Part shown: one piece after another, positions 1 to 9,102 of the stretch | Layout of the letters: every line of letters begins with the position of its first letter | Position numbering within the stretch: the stretch's first letter is position 1 | NCBI GenBank assembly: GCA_002842985.1 | Contig: PHEQ01000003.1 | Coordinates: forward strand, 1 to 64,000 | Direction of reading: 5' to 3' | Origin: Alphaproteobacteria bacterium HGW-Alphaproteobacteria-1 | GTDB taxonomy: Bacteria; Pseudomonadota; Alphaproteobacteria; Rhodobacterales; Rhodobacteraceae | Length of the DNA: 64,000 nt | Program-made: the position numbers and the translations under genes | Notes under the pieces: generated by a model | What the model saw: the letters and a program-made list of their open reading frames with translations, nothing else | Database searches by the model: none | What the model was told of the DNA's origin: nothing

Positions 1-160
1 GAGCGAACTGCCTCGCCATTTCCGTGTTCGATACCTACGACGACATCGTTGCGCGATGCTGTGACGCGTGGAACTTCTTCGCAAACGATCAGCAACGCGC
101 ATTTCTCGGGCATCGCTACGCTCCGTTTCCATTGGAAACAAGTTTTTGACAAGACGACGA
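1..160 (+). mobile_element. IS630-family insertion sequence, right end with C-terminus of its transposase
   Basis: The frame starting at base 3 stays open to a TGA at 147-149. It encodes the tail of a transposase with the pattern VFDTYDDIVARCCDAWN, typical of IS630-family C-termini. The element seems to end at base 160 and is followed by TA at 161-162; IS630 elements insert at TA. The rest of the element lies left of the window. The family call rests on the short C-terminal motif and the TA target. The last 15 or so residues look unlike the usual ending, so the copy may be slightly degenerate. Confidence 0.7.
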
Positions 161-2213
161 TAGCGCAGGGTCGGGCAAGTCGAACACCATCGCCTGGACC
201 GCCCACCAGATCATCAATCTGCATGACGAAGACGACAAACCGCTCTTCGACACCGCGATCATCGTGACCGATCGCTTGGTGCTGGATCGACAGTTGCAGC
301 AGACCATCAGCGGGTTTGCCCAGACCGAGGGCGTGGTGAAGAAGATCGACGGCACGTCCCGCGATCTGAAAGACGCGATCCTGAAAGGCGCGCGGATCAT
401 CATCACGACGATCCAGAAGTTCGGAACCGAACATCTGAAGGCGATCTCGGGTCAGGGCGGCAAGAACTTCGCCGTGATCATCGACGAGGCGCATTCGTCC
501 CAGTCCGGCAAGGCGGCGCAAGGGTTGACCGACGCGCTGACCCGCGACGAGACGAGTTCCGAAGATATTGAAGACATGGTTCTCGCGTTTCAGAAGGCGC
601 GTGGACCGCAGAAGAACATCTCGTTCCTCGCCTTCACCGCGACACCGCGCAACGTGACGCTGGAACGCTTCGGTCGCATCGGATCAGACGGCAAACCGCA
701 CCCGTTCCACCTCTATTCGATGCGTCAGGCAATCGAGGAAGGGTTCATTCTGGACGTGCTCCAGAACTACATGACCTACAAGGCATACTACCAACTCGAA
801 AAGACCATCGAGGACGATCCCGCCTTCAAGGGGCGCAAGGCACAGGCGCGTGTTGCGCGCTATGCCTCGCTGCACCCGACCGCCATCGATCAGAAGGTGG
901 AGGTGATCGTCGAACACTTCCGCCGCCACGTTGCCAAGGAACTGGACGGAAAGGCGAAGGCGATGATCGTGACCCAGAGTCGCAAACACGCCCTGCGCTA
1001 CTGGCAGCGCCTGAACGAGTATATCGCGGGCAAGGGTTACACCGATCTGAAGGCGCTGGTCGCGTTCTCGGGCGATCTGAACATTGATGGCAATGTCTGG
1101 ACAGAAGCGACCGCGAACGGGTTCGCCGAGACCGAACTGCCGAAGAAGTTCGACACCGACGAATTCCAGATCCTCGTCGTTGCCGAGAAATACCAGACCG
1201 GGTTCGACCAACCGAAACTCGTCGCCATGTATGTGGACAAGAAACTTGCCGGGTTGCAGGCGGTGCAGACGCTTGCCCGGTTGAACAGAACGCACCCCGG
1301 CAAGACCCGAACCTTCGTCCTCGACTTCCAGAACGAGATGGATGACGTGAAAGAAGCGTTCGCGCCCTTCTTCGAAGCGACCGCACTCGAAGAACGCACC
1401 GACCTGAACCAAATCTACGATCTGGAACAGCGCATCTCGTCGTCGACCTACATCCACAAAGACGAGGTCGAACGCTTCGCCGATCAGTTCTTCAAGGGTG
1501 ATATGACGACGCAGGATCGTCTCAAGTTGGAGGGCACTGTCCGTCTCGCGGTGGGGCGCTTCGAACTGGATGAAGACGAGGCGCAACAAGAAGAGTTCCG
1601 CCAACTCCTGAAGAGTTTCCAGCGGTTCTACGCCTTCGTGGCACAGGTCGTGTCGCTCAACGATGCGTGGTTGGAAAAACTCTATGCCTACACATCGTGG
1701 TTGTCGCGTCTGCTGCCGTCGCGCGACGTGCCCGCCGATATAACGATCACCGACGACATGCTGAACCTGTCCGCCTTCAAGTTGCAGAAGGGCGAAGAAG
1801 GCAGCGCATCCCTGTCGCCGGGGCAGACTGCGACCCTGCAACCGATCACCGAGTTCGGCGCGAACGCCTACACCGAGGAAGAAGAAAGGTCGCTGTCCGA
1901 GATCATCGAGTCGTTCAACGAGAGATATGGAGCAAACATCAGCGAGGCAGACCTGCTGATGGTTCATCAGGCAGCAGACAAGACAAACGATGCCGAGATG
2001 AAGGAGATAATCAACAAAAACCCTGCTGACGTTGCTCAGGGCGTGTGGAGCAAAGACATGCGGCAGAACCTGATCCAGACGATAGTTAGAAGCAACGAGT
2101 TCAACAGCATCCTGCTAAACGACGGTGACTTGATGGCAAAGGTGATCGCGTATTCGTTTCAGCGTGCTATGCGACAAGCGAAAGACGCACCACACCATGG
2201 AGGCGACAAATGA
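161..2213 (+). pseudogene. hsdR: Type I restriction enzyme R subunit, 5' end lost to IS630 insertion
   Basis: This is the motor part of a type I restriction-modification translocase, which drives DNA translocation and cleavage with HsdM and HsdS. The frame is open from base 150. It shows Walker A (SAGSGKSNT, from base 162), DEAH (IIDEAHSSQSGK), motif III (FTATPRN) and motif VI (QTLARLNR), then the C-terminal helical region. The N-terminal PD-(D/E)xK nuclease domain is missing because the IS630 copy lies directly before Walker A. The intact codon before SAGSGK would be CAT (His, as in many HsdR), whose T plus the next A gives the TA target. A product from the GTG at 264 would lack Walker A and nuclease, so it should be inactive. 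GC content is visibly lower than in the neighbouring core genes. Confidence 0.85.
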
Positions 2214-2386
2214 CAACCTGTATTTGCGGATGCGGCGAACAGACGAAGGGCGGCAAGTTCCGCCCCGGTCATGACCAAAAACTTCGCGCTGCAATAGAAG
2301 ATGCCGCAGGCGGGTTGGAGTCTCTGCGCGTGATCGTCGAGAAGCACATCGGTCGCGCGATCACGACCGCAAAGACAGACGAGTGA
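2210..2386 (+). CDS. Small Cys-rich hypothetical protein coupled to hsdR
   Basis: This 58-residue ORF starts with an ATG that overlaps the hsdR stop by four bases (ATGA), a sign of translational coupling. Its N-terminus carries C4, C6 and C8 (TTCICGCGEQTKGG) followed by FRPGHDQKLR, a pattern I recall from short proteins in phage and restriction loci, perhaps a metal-binding knuckle. The remainder is a predicted helix with many Ala, Glu and Lys residues. Function is unknown. The coupling suggests that it was translated with HsdR before the IS insertion. Confidence 0.6.
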   Translation: MTTCICGCGEQTKGGKFRPGHDQKLRAAIEDAAGGLESLRVIVEKHIGRAITTAKTDE

Positions 2387-2515
2387 GCGTCAGACCAACG
2401 GATTCCAAACCCACGCAATCCGCGAAAACCTCCGCTTCTCAAGCGCTTAACACACTTAGACACATAGTTAGACAAAAATCTGTAACGCACTGTTATCATT
2501 AGCGGGCTGCGTCAT
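2387..2515. other. AT-richer island margin without a gene
   Basis: This stretch between the small Cys-rich ORF and the tRNA fragment is clearly richer in A and T than the flanking core DNA, especially 2445-2500. I see no open frame with coding character. It appears to be the terminal non-coding part of the integrated element. Confidence 0.5.
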
Positions 2516-2558
2516 CATAATCCGCGTGTCGGGGGTTCAAGTCCCTCCTCCGCTACCA
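2516..2558 (+). other. 3' half of tRNA-Met(CAT), probable att site of a genomic island
   Basis: These 43 bases match tRNA positions 34-76: anticodon CAT with following AA, anticodon 3' stem TCCGC, variable GTGTC, T-stem GGGGG/CCCTC with loop TTCAAGT, acceptor 3' strand CTCCGCT, discriminator A and CCA. The bases upstream do not provide a D-arm, an acceptor 5' strand (AGCGGAG expected) or a matching anticodon 5' stem, so no complete tRNA exists here. Integrases commonly use tRNA 3' halves as attachment sites and leave such a duplicate at the far end of the island. The intact tRNA should be at the other end, left of the window. Confidence 0.75.
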
Positions 2559-2673
2559 AAATCCCGCGGCGTCCGGTGCGCGCCACGCCAACCATACCCG
2601 CCACGACGTGTTCGACGACATCGAGTTTCCGATGCCAGGCAGCGCATGCGCAGGTCAAACGAAACCCGCGGCG

Positions 2674-4707
2674 TTATCCCCGCCGTCGCCTCCGCCCGCC
2701 CGTATCGCCACCGGTGTTGAAGCTTACCTGTGGCAGGGTGACGATCTTGTTGAGTTCCGGGAAGGGGTCTGTCTTGTGGGGGATCGCGTTGGCGGCCACG
2801 AAATGCTCCTGGAATTTCGGCTCGATGGCGGTTTCCACCTTGGTGATCTCGCCGACCACCCGTTCGATCTCGCGCCGCGCGGCGACATTGCACAGCGCAA
2901 TCCGCGCGCCCGTGCCAGCGGCGTTGCCCGCCGATGTCACCTTGTCCAGCGGCACATCGGGGATCATGCCAAGCACCATTGCATGCAGCGGTGAAATATG
3001 CGCGCCAAAGGCCCCGGCCAGAACAACGCGGTCAACCCGGTCCACGCCGCGCGCATCCATGAGCAGCCGCGCGCCCGCGTAAAGCGCGGATTTCGCCAGC
3101 TGAATCGCGCGAATGTCGCCCTGCGTCACGGTGATGCGCGGGCCGCCTTCGGCGGTGCCGTCATGGACAAGATAGGCGTGCGTGCGCGCTTCGGGAATCA
3201 TGCGTGCCGTGCCGGTGATCTCGGCGGACCCCATAAGCCCGCTCTCGTCCAGAAGCCCCGCCAGCCGCAACTCCGCCACCGCCTCGATGATGCCCGAGCC
3301 GCAGATGCCGGTGATGCCGCCCGCGCCCACCTCGTCGAGAAAGCCCGCCTCGTCCGACCACTTGTCGCAGCCGATCACGCGAAAGCGCGGCTCTTTCGTC
3401 GCCGGATCAATCCGGATCGCCTCGATGGCACCCGGGGCGGCACGTTGACCGCTGGAAATCTGCGCGCCCTCAAAGGCCGGCCCCGTGGGCGAAGAGCACG
3501 CCAGCACCCGGGTCCTGTCGCCCAGCAGGATCTCGGCATTGGTGCCCACATCGACGATCAGAGCCAGATCCTCGGATTTCCCCGGCTCTTCGCTGAGCGC
3601 GACGGCGGCGCAATCGGCCCCGACATGGCCCGCGATGCACGGCAGGATATAGACCTGCGCACGCGGATTGAGCGTGCCGAGGTCAAGCTCCCTGGCCCCA
3701 AGGGCCATGCTCCGCGAGGTGGCCAGCGCAAACGGTGCCTGTCCCAGTTCCACCGGGTCTATCCCCAGCAGAAGGTGGTGCATCACCGGGTTGCAGACAA
3801 AAACCACCTCGACAATCAGCCCCGCGTCGATCTCGGCCTCACCGGCAACCTCGCCTGCCAGCGTATTGATCGCCTCGCGCACGGCGGCGGTCATCTCGCG
3901 GTCGCCGCCGGGATTCATCATGGCATAGCTCACGCGGCTCATCAGATCTTCGCCAAAGCGGATCTGCGGGTTCATGATCCCTGCCGAGGCCGCAACCTCG
4001 CCGGTCTCAAGGTTCGTCAGATGGGCGGCGATGGTGGTCGAGCCGAGGTCGATGGCCAGCCCGTAAAGCCCGCCCTCATGCAGTCCCGGCCAGATATCGA
4101 GCACCTGCGCCGACTCTCCCTGATGGCCGCGATGGAGCGCGACTGTCACCTGAAATTTTCCCTTGCGCAGAACAGGTTGCAGCTTGGACAGCAGGGACAG
4201 ATCGGCCCGGATACCCTCGATGCCCCATTCGCGCTTCAGTGCGCGCGCCAGCCGCTCGAAATCGCCCGAAGGTTCGTGCATGTCCGGCTCTTCGACCTCG
4301 ACGAAGTAAAGCCGCGTCGCCGGGTCCATGGCGATGACGCGGGCCGAAGCAGCCTTGCGCACCACCTGCTTGTGAACCTGGCTTTCGGGCGGCACGTCGA
4401 TCACCACATCGCCCATGATCCGCGCCTGACAGCCCAGACGCCGCCCCGGCTTCAGCCCGCGTTTCTCGTCATAGCGCGCCTCGACCGCGTTCCACTCCGA
4501 GAGCGCATCGGCAGCGACCGTCACGCCATGTTTGGAAAACTCGCCATAGCCCGGCGTGATCTGGCATTTCGAGCAGATGCCGCGCCCGCCGCAGACCGAA
4601 TCGAGATCGACGCCAAGCTGCCGCGCGGCAGTCAGAACCGGCGTGCCCGCGGCAAAGCGGCCGCGCTTGCCCGAAGGTGTAAAGACGACAAGGGGATCGG
4701 TGGTCAT
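2674..4707 (-). CDS. ASKHA-domain ferredoxin, corrinoid-protein reductive activator type (DUF4445)
   Basis: This 677-residue protein begins with a 2Fe-2S ferredoxin domain (C39, C45, C48 in DSVCGGRGICSKC, fourth Cys about 93 in LGCQARI). A linker is followed by an actin-like ATPase domain with AIDLGSTTIAAHL and DVGTNAEILLG. This is the architecture of RamA/RACE proteins, which use ATP to reduce inactive Co(II) corrinoids in methyltransferases. The ATG at 4707 was chosen because the ferredoxin domain begins at once; an upstream in-frame start at 4773 adds unrelated residues. Nearby folD and fhs fit a tetrahydrofolate-linked demethylation role, but the cognate methyltransferase is not in the window. 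The gene sits next to the island border. Confidence 0.85.
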   Translation of the reverse strand: MTTDPLVVFTPSGKRGRFAAGTPVLTAARQLGVDLDSVCGGRGICSKCQITPGYGEFSKHGVTVAADALSEWNAVEARYDEKRGLKPGRRLGCQARIMGDVVIDVPPESQVHKQVVRKAASARVIAMDPATRLYFVEVEEPDMHEPSGDFERLARALKREWGIEGIRADLSLLSKLQPVLRKGKFQVTVALHRGHQGESAQVLDIWPGLHEGGLYGLAIDLGSTTIAAHLTNLETGEVAASAGIMNPQIRFGEDLMSRVSYAMMNPGGDREMTAAVREAINTLAGEVAGEAEIDAGLIVEVVFVCNPVMHHLLLGIDPVELGQAPFALATSRSMALGARELDLGTLNPRAQVYILPCIAGHVGADCAAVALSEEPGKSEDLALIVDVGTNAEILLGDRTRVLACSSPTGPAFEGAQISSGQRAAPGAIEAIRIDPATKEPRFRVIGCDKWSDEAGFLDEVGAGGITGICGSGIIEAVAELRLAGLLDESGLMGSAEITGTARMIPEARTHAYLVHDGTAEGGPRITVTQGDIRAIQLAKSALYAGARLLMDARGVDRVDRVVLAGAFGAHISPLHAMVLGMIPDVPLDKVTSAGNAAGTGARIALCNVAARREIERVVGEITKVETAIEPKFQEHFVAANAIPHKTDPFPELNKIVTLPQVSFNTGGDTGGRRRRRG

Positions 4708-4807
4708 GGGGGCGTGTTCCTTGCTGTGCTCAGGCGGAACATAAGCCATAGGCGCGCGCCCGACAGCCCGCAAGCGTCAGAAATCCGTCCAAGCGCGGCA
4801 TGGGGCC

Positions 4808-5539
4808 TCAGCCGAAGGGCAACGTCCAACCGAAGAGCCAGATCGCCAATGGCACAGGGGCCGTGGCCAACGCGATGGTGAGCATGGTCAGCGGCACCCT
4901 GAACATGCCCGAAAGCCCGGAAATCAAAGCAATGCCCCCGCCGCCGCCGATCACCGAGTTGCCGGGAATATTGATCAGCACGGCCAGATTCACATAGCGG
5001 TATTTCACGATCCAACCGCAGTATTTCCTGGGCAGGAGCGTCTGGACACAGGCAACGCGCCCCTTGGGCGGCAGTGCTTCGAACCGCGCGACGATCTCTG
5101 CGGCGCCGGTCAGGCGCAGATCAAGCAACACCCGGTGCAGCCACGCCAGCGGCAACGTGCAGCCCACCATGTAGGCCAGCATCAGTCCCGATGCGGTCGC
5201 AAGCCACACCAGAGGGGCGATCTCCGCGCCACCTGCCGCCAGCACGGAAAGGCCTATTTCGACTCCGGGCACAAAAGGGATGGCGATCAGCACGGCATAG
5301 ATCAAAAGCACCAAGGCCAGCAGCCCCGGCATGGCCCAGCCGTAATCATTCTGCCTGATCCAGCCCTCGGCCCATGTGAACAGGAAATGCAAGGCGACCG
5401 CCAGCACCGCAACAAGCATGAGCCGGCCAAGCGTGCGCATCACCCCCACCTTGAGAGGCGGCGGCGCGGGAAGGGTGGGGCGGGCGACGGCGCGTTTCTC
5501 CATAACCGCAAGTCTAGGCTGCATGTGACCTTGGGCCAA
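4808..5539 (-). CDS. Integral membrane protein of unknown function
   Basis: The frame encodes up to 243 residues with several hydrophobic segments, including LMLVAVLAVALHFLF, LLALVLLIYAVLIAIPFV and a C-terminal pair after a Gly-rich turn (VIGGGGGIALISG). The pattern PFVPGVEIG with a following small-residue helix recalls DedA/VTT-like membrane proteins, but I cannot assign it firmly. The first codon of the longest frame is TTG (5537-5539), with GAGG close upstream; ATGs at 5522-5524 and 5501-5503 are alternatives. It lies just downstream of the broken CoA-transferase gene on the same strand and may share its transcript. Confidence 0.65.
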   Translation of the reverse strand: MAQGHMQPRLAVMEKRAVARPTLPAPPPLKVGVMRTLGRLMLVAVLAVALHFLFTWAEGWIRQNDYGWAMPGLLALVLLIYAVLIAIPFVPGVEIGLSVLAAGGAEIAPLVWLATASGLMLAYMVGCTLPLAWLHRVLLDLRLTGAAEIVARFEALPPKGRVACVQTLLPRKYCGWIVKYRYVNLAVLINIPGNSVIGGGGGIALISGLSGMFRVPLTMLTIALATAPVPLAIWLFGWTLPFG

Positions 5540-5545
5540 TGCGCC

Positions 5546-6706
5546 TCACATGCCGTTCACGTCCTTTTGCAACCAGTTAACAATCTCTTCACGGTCGCCA
5601 TCGAGCGCGGGCGCGGGCGGGCGCGTGGCCGGATCGGCCATTCCGCTCAGCTTGATCGGATTGCCCGCGGCCACAAAGGCGGGCCGTCCGTCCGCCCCCA
5701 GCACATCCACCACCATGTTGCGCGCAAGAATCTGTCGGTCATGCAGCACTTCGGCCAGGGTCTGAATCGGCCCCGTGGGCACGCCTGCGGCCTCCAGCCG
5801 TTCGATCCAGTGGGATTTGGGCCGGTCGAGCGTGATCGCCTCGATCAACCGCTTGAGTGTGCGCGCGTTCTCGCATCGCGCCGCATTGGTGGCAAAGCGC
5901 GGATCGCGCGCAATCGGCAGGCCGAGCACATCACACAGTCACGCGAAAAGCGCATCGTTGCCGGCGGCGATGACAAACAGGCCGTCGGCGGCGTGAAATG
6001 TTTCAAAAGGCGTAATCGAGGGATGCCGCGCGCCCGCTGGCGCAGGCGGCGTGCCGGTGACCGTTGTGATCGCCACGGCATGTTCGAGAATCGCCAACTG
6101 GCTGTCGAGCATGGCCACATCCACCTTGCGCCCCAGCCCGGTCTTTTCGCGGTCAAGAAGGGCTGCCAGCACCCCCTGCACCAGAAACATTCCCGCCACG
6201 ATATCGCCGATCGAGGCGCCAACGCGCACCGGCTCGCGGTCCTTCTCGCCGGTGATCGACATCACCCCGCCGCGTGCCTGCACCACCATGTCATAGGCGG
6301 GCCGCTCCGCATCCGGGCCGGTATGGCCAAAGCCGCTGACCGCGCCATAGATCAGGGCCGGGTAACGGGCATGAAGCGCCTCCCAGCCATAACCCAGCTT
6401 TTCCATCACTCCGGGGCGGTAATTCTCGAGGACGATATCGGCGCGGGAGAGGAGTGCCTCGAAAATCGCGCGGTCACCGTCGGCCTTGAGATCAAGCGCG
6501 ATGGATTTCTTGCCATGGTTGATCGCGGCGAAATAGGCGCTTTCTCCGTCCTTGAATGGCGGAAATGTCCGGGTGTCGTCACCGGTGCCGGGGCGTTCCA
6601 CCTTGATCACCCGCGCGCCGAGATCGCGTAGCGTCAGCGAGGCGAACGGCCCCGCAAGCACATGGGTGAGATCAAGAACAGTCACGCCGTCGAGCGGTGC
6701 GGTCAT
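5546..6706 (-). pseudogene. CaiB/BaiF-family CoA-transferase with an in-frame TGA
   Basis: Read through one TGA (complement at 5939-5941), this is a normal 386-residue type III CoA-transferase. The first part holds the N-terminal VLDLTHVLAGPFAS and the catalytic-type Asp in GASIGDIVAG. After the stop the same frame continues LCDVLGLPIARDPRFATN to the end. Relatives usually have Arg at the stop position, so a CGA-to-TGA transition is the simplest cause. The truncated product (255 residues) would lack the closing part of the interlocked fold. A sequencing error is possible because no other damage is visible. Natural substrates could be formyl-, succinyl- or similar CoA esters; none can be chosen here. 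Confidence 0.85.
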
Positions 6707-6810
6707 GGGGGCCTCCTTCGGTCCTGTCGGGGCGTATCTTTACCCACCCTGCGAGACAGGGCCCTGACAAGGATCAATCGGGCCGACATTCTTCGCCCGC
6801 AACACGACGA

Positions 6811-6838
6811 AGGGCGCGAACCTTGCGGTTCGCGCCCT
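6811..6838 (-). terminator. Hairpin downstream of rpmJ
   Basis: AGGGCGCGAACC and GGTTCGCGCCCT form a perfect 12-bp stem around TTGC, 23 bases beyond the rpmJ stop. There is no clear U-run, so termination may be weak or the hairpin may stabilise the transcript. Confidence 0.6.
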
Positions 6839-6861
6839 CGATACATCGCATGCGCGAGGTC

Positions 6862-6987
6862 TCAGCCCTGGCGGGCCTTGAACTTGCGTTGGGTCTTGTT
6901 GATCACGTAGACGCGGCCCTTGCGGCGCACGACGCGGCAATCGCGGTGCCGGTTCTTGAGCGAACGCAGCGAATTGCGAACCTTCAT
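6862..6987 (-). CDS. rpmJ: 50S ribosomal protein L36
   Basis: The 41-residue basic protein begins [17 protein letters not shown] and ends [11 protein letters not shown]. It is the alphaproteobacterial form of L36, which lacks some Cys residues of the classical zinc ribbon (one Cys, in DCRVV, is present). L36 binds 23S rRNA late in large-subunit assembly. It is a solo gene with its own downstream hairpin, between a CoA-transferase pseudogene and a tRNA gene. It is easily missed because of its size, but sequence and length fit the family exactly. Confidence 0.95.
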   Translation of the reverse strand: MKVRNSLRSLKNRHRDCRVVRRKGRVYVINKTQRKFKARQG

Positions 6988-7068
6988 GGTCGTCTCCTGT
7001 CTGTCGCGGCGCGCTCCTGCGCCTTCTCGGTTGCGGGTGCTACGTGCCTGACACGTAACGAGAATTCA

Positions 7069-7143
7069 TGGTGGGCGATACAAGGTTCGAACTTGTGACC
7101 CCTTCGATGTCAACGAAGTGCTCTACCACTGAGCTAATCGCCC
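7069..7143 (-). tRNA. tRNA-Val(GAC)
   Basis: Read on the minus strand, the gene starts GGGCGAT and ends ATCGCCC-A-CCA, giving a full 7-bp acceptor stem. The D-arm is GCTC...GAGC, the anticodon arm is CTTCG-TTGACAT-CGAAG (anticodon GAC) and the T-loop is TTCGAAC. CCA is encoded. All stems pair. Confidence 0.95.
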
Positions 7144-7284
7144 CGGCCGGCCCCAGCCCCCCGTAACAAAGAGGGGCGCGGAGTTCCGCGCCTGTCCGGC
7201 GGTCTATAAAAGGAGTCGGTGAGGGGATCAAGGGCTTTCAGCACGATGATTTAGCTCTATTATGATCGTCAAGGAGCGCGCGCA

Positions 7285-8148
7285 ATGCCGAAGGCCGCCT
7301 ATTATCTGATCCATCCCGAACGGCGCACCACATCGGCGGTGTTCGCCTCGCCGCATAGCGGGCGGGAGTATCCGTGGTCCTTCCTGCGGCGCACCGCGCT
7401 CAACGAACACTCGGTGCGCTCGTCCGAGGATGCCTTTGTCGATCAATTGTTCGACAGCGCCCCGCGCGCGGGCGCGCCGTTTCTCATGGCGGGTGCGCCG
7501 CGCGCTTTTGTCGATCTCAACCGCAGCGCGGACGAGCTTGACCCGGCCTTGATCGAAGGTGTCAGCCGTCAAGGCCACAATCCCCGCGTCGCCTCGGGTC
7601 TCGGGGTCATCCCGCGCGTGGTGGCCAATGGCAAGGCGATCTATTCCGGCAAGATCTCGCTTTCCGAGGCACAGGCGCGCATCGACAGCTATTGGCGGCC
7701 CTATCACGAGGCGCTTCAGGGACAACTTGATCAGGCGCATCTCATGTTCGGACAATCAATCCTGATCGACTGTCATTCCATGCCGCACGAGGCGATGGAC
7801 GCGGTCTCGCGCCGCGGGTTGCGCCGCCCTGAAATCGTGCTCGGGGATCGTTTCGGCGCAGCCGCCGATGCCGCCATCGTGGACCGGATCGAGGCGGCCT
7901 TTACCCGCGCGGGCCTTTTGGTGACGCGCAATACGCCCTTTGCCGGAGCCTATATCACACAGGCCTACGGGCGGCCCGGTCGCGGGCGGCACGCCGTTCA
8001 GATCGAAATCGACCGCGCGCTCTACATGAACGAGCGCCTCATTCGCCCCAACGGCAATTTCGAAGCCTTCCGCCGCCTCCTGCGCGGCGTCATCCACGAA
8101 ATCGCCGAGATCGGCCGCGCCGAACAGATGCCTCTGGCCGCTGAATAG
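7285..8148 (+). CDS. N-formylglutamate amidohydrolase family protein
   Basis: This 287-residue protein has the family pattern ASPHSGREYP near the N-terminus, then FVDLNRSADELD and the metal-site-like LIDCHSMPHEA, matching the FGase (PF05013) fold. These enzymes hydrolyse N-formyl-L-glutamate in histidine degradation or related N-acyl amino acids. No other hut genes lie nearby, so the substrate is open. A strong ribosome site (AAGGAG, 7271-7276) supports the ATG at 7285. The gene faces folD convergently, with ten bases between the stops. Confidence 0.85.
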   Translation: MPKAAYYLIHPERRTTSAVFASPHSGREYPWSFLRRTALNEHSVRSSEDAFVDQLFDSAPRAGAPFLMAGAPRAFVDLNRSADELDPALIEGVSRQGHNPRVASGLGVIPRVVANGKAIYSGKISLSEAQARIDSYWRPYHEALQGQLDQAHLMFGQSILIDCHSMPHEAMDAVSRRGLRRPEIVLGDRFGAAADAAIVDRIEAAFTRAGLLVTRNTPFAGAYITQAYGRPGRGRHAVQIEIDRALYMNERLIRPNGNFEAFRRLLRGVIHEIAEIGRAEQMPLAAE

Positions 8149-8158
8149 CGCGCCCGCC

Positions 8159-9049
8159 CTACGCCGTCAGCCCTTCCGGCTCTGCCAGCCCATTCGCGCG
8201 GCAGCAGGCGGTGACGGTATTGGCCAACAGGCAAGCAATCGTCATCGGCCCAACGCCACCCGGCACCGGGGTGATCGCGCCCGCTACCTGCCGCGCCGAG
8301 GCGAAATCGACATCGCCCACGAGCACATTCTTGCCGTCCCGCTCGATGCGGTTGATGCCCACGTCGATCACCGTGGCCCCCGGCTTGATCCAGTCCCCCG
8401 GCACCATCTCGGGGCGGCCCACGGCGGCCACCACGATATCGGCGCGCCTCACCACATCTGCCAGATTGCGTGTGCGCGAATGGGCGACCGTCACCGTGCA
8501 GCTATCCCCAAGCAGAAGCTGTGCCATCGGCTTGCCAACGATGTTCGACCGGCCCAGCACCACCGCATCCAGCCCGCTGAGCGACCCCAGATGCGCGCGC
8601 AGCATCATCAGGGCGCCAAGCGGTGTGCAGGGCACCATGCTCTTTTGCCCGGTGCCCAGAAGGCCCACGTTGGAGATGTGAAACCCGTCCACATCCTTGG
8701 CCGGATCAATCGCGTTGATCACCAGATCGGAATCGAGATGCCCCGGCAGCGGCAGTTGCACAAGGATACCGTGCACGTCCCGGTCGGCATTGAGCTGCGC
8801 GATCAGCGCCAGAAGATCGGCCTCTGACGTCTCCGCGTCAAGCTTGTGCTCATAGGAATTCATCCCCGCCTCGACCGTCTGTTTGCCCTTGGAGCGCACA
8901 TAGACCTGCGATGCCGGGTCCTCGCCCACCAACACCACGGCCAGCCCCGGCGTGATGCCGTGCCCCTCTTTCAGGCGCGCGACGTGCTCCGCAACCTTGC
9001 CCCGGATCGTGGCGGCAAAGGCCTTGCCGTCGATGATGTCTGCGCTCAT
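8159..9049 (-). CDS. folD: Bifunctional methylene-THF dehydrogenase/methenyl-THF cyclohydrolase
   Basis: FolD interconverts 5,10-methylene-, methenyl- and 10-formyl-tetrahydrofolate with NADP. The 296-residue product has [14 protein letters not shown] (active-site Lys region), [10 protein letters not shown], the NADP-binding [15 protein letters not shown] and the closing [16 protein letters not shown]. The ATG at 9049 gives the standard N-terminus [12 protein letters not shown]. It lies 53 bases downstream of fhs on the same strand; together they connect formate to methylene-THF, consistent with a one-carbon operon. Confidence 0.96.
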   Translation of the reverse strand: MSADIIDGKAFAATIRGKVAEHVARLKEGHGITPGLAVVLVGEDPASQVYVRSKGKQTVEAGMNSYEHKLDAETSEADLLALIAQLNADRDVHGILVQLPLPGHLDSDLVINAIDPAKDVDGFHISNVGLLGTGQKSMVPCTPLGALMMLRAHLGSLSGLDAVVLGRSNIVGKPMAQLLLGDSCTVTVAHSRTRNLADVVRRADIVVAAVGRPEMVPGDWIKPGATVIDVGINRIERDGKNVLVGDVDFASARQVAGAITPVPGGVGPMTIACLLANTVTACCRANGLAEPEGLTA

Positions 9050-9102
9050 GTCGTTCCCTTTCATCTGCGCGACGGGCCGGGGGCTCTCCCGGCCCATGCC
9101 TG

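Noticed and set aside
3-2213. A transposase-HsdR fusion protein
   Set aside because: Both lie in the same frame, but a TGA at 147-149 separates them.
2516-2558. A functional tRNA-Met gene
   Set aside because: The 5' acceptor strand, D-arm and anticodon 5' stem are missing; only positions 34-76 exist.
5939-5941. TGA in the CoA-transferase as a recoded codon (selenocysteine)
   Set aside because: Relatives have Arg here, no hairpin typical of bacterial SECIS directly follows, and the family has no known selenoprotein.
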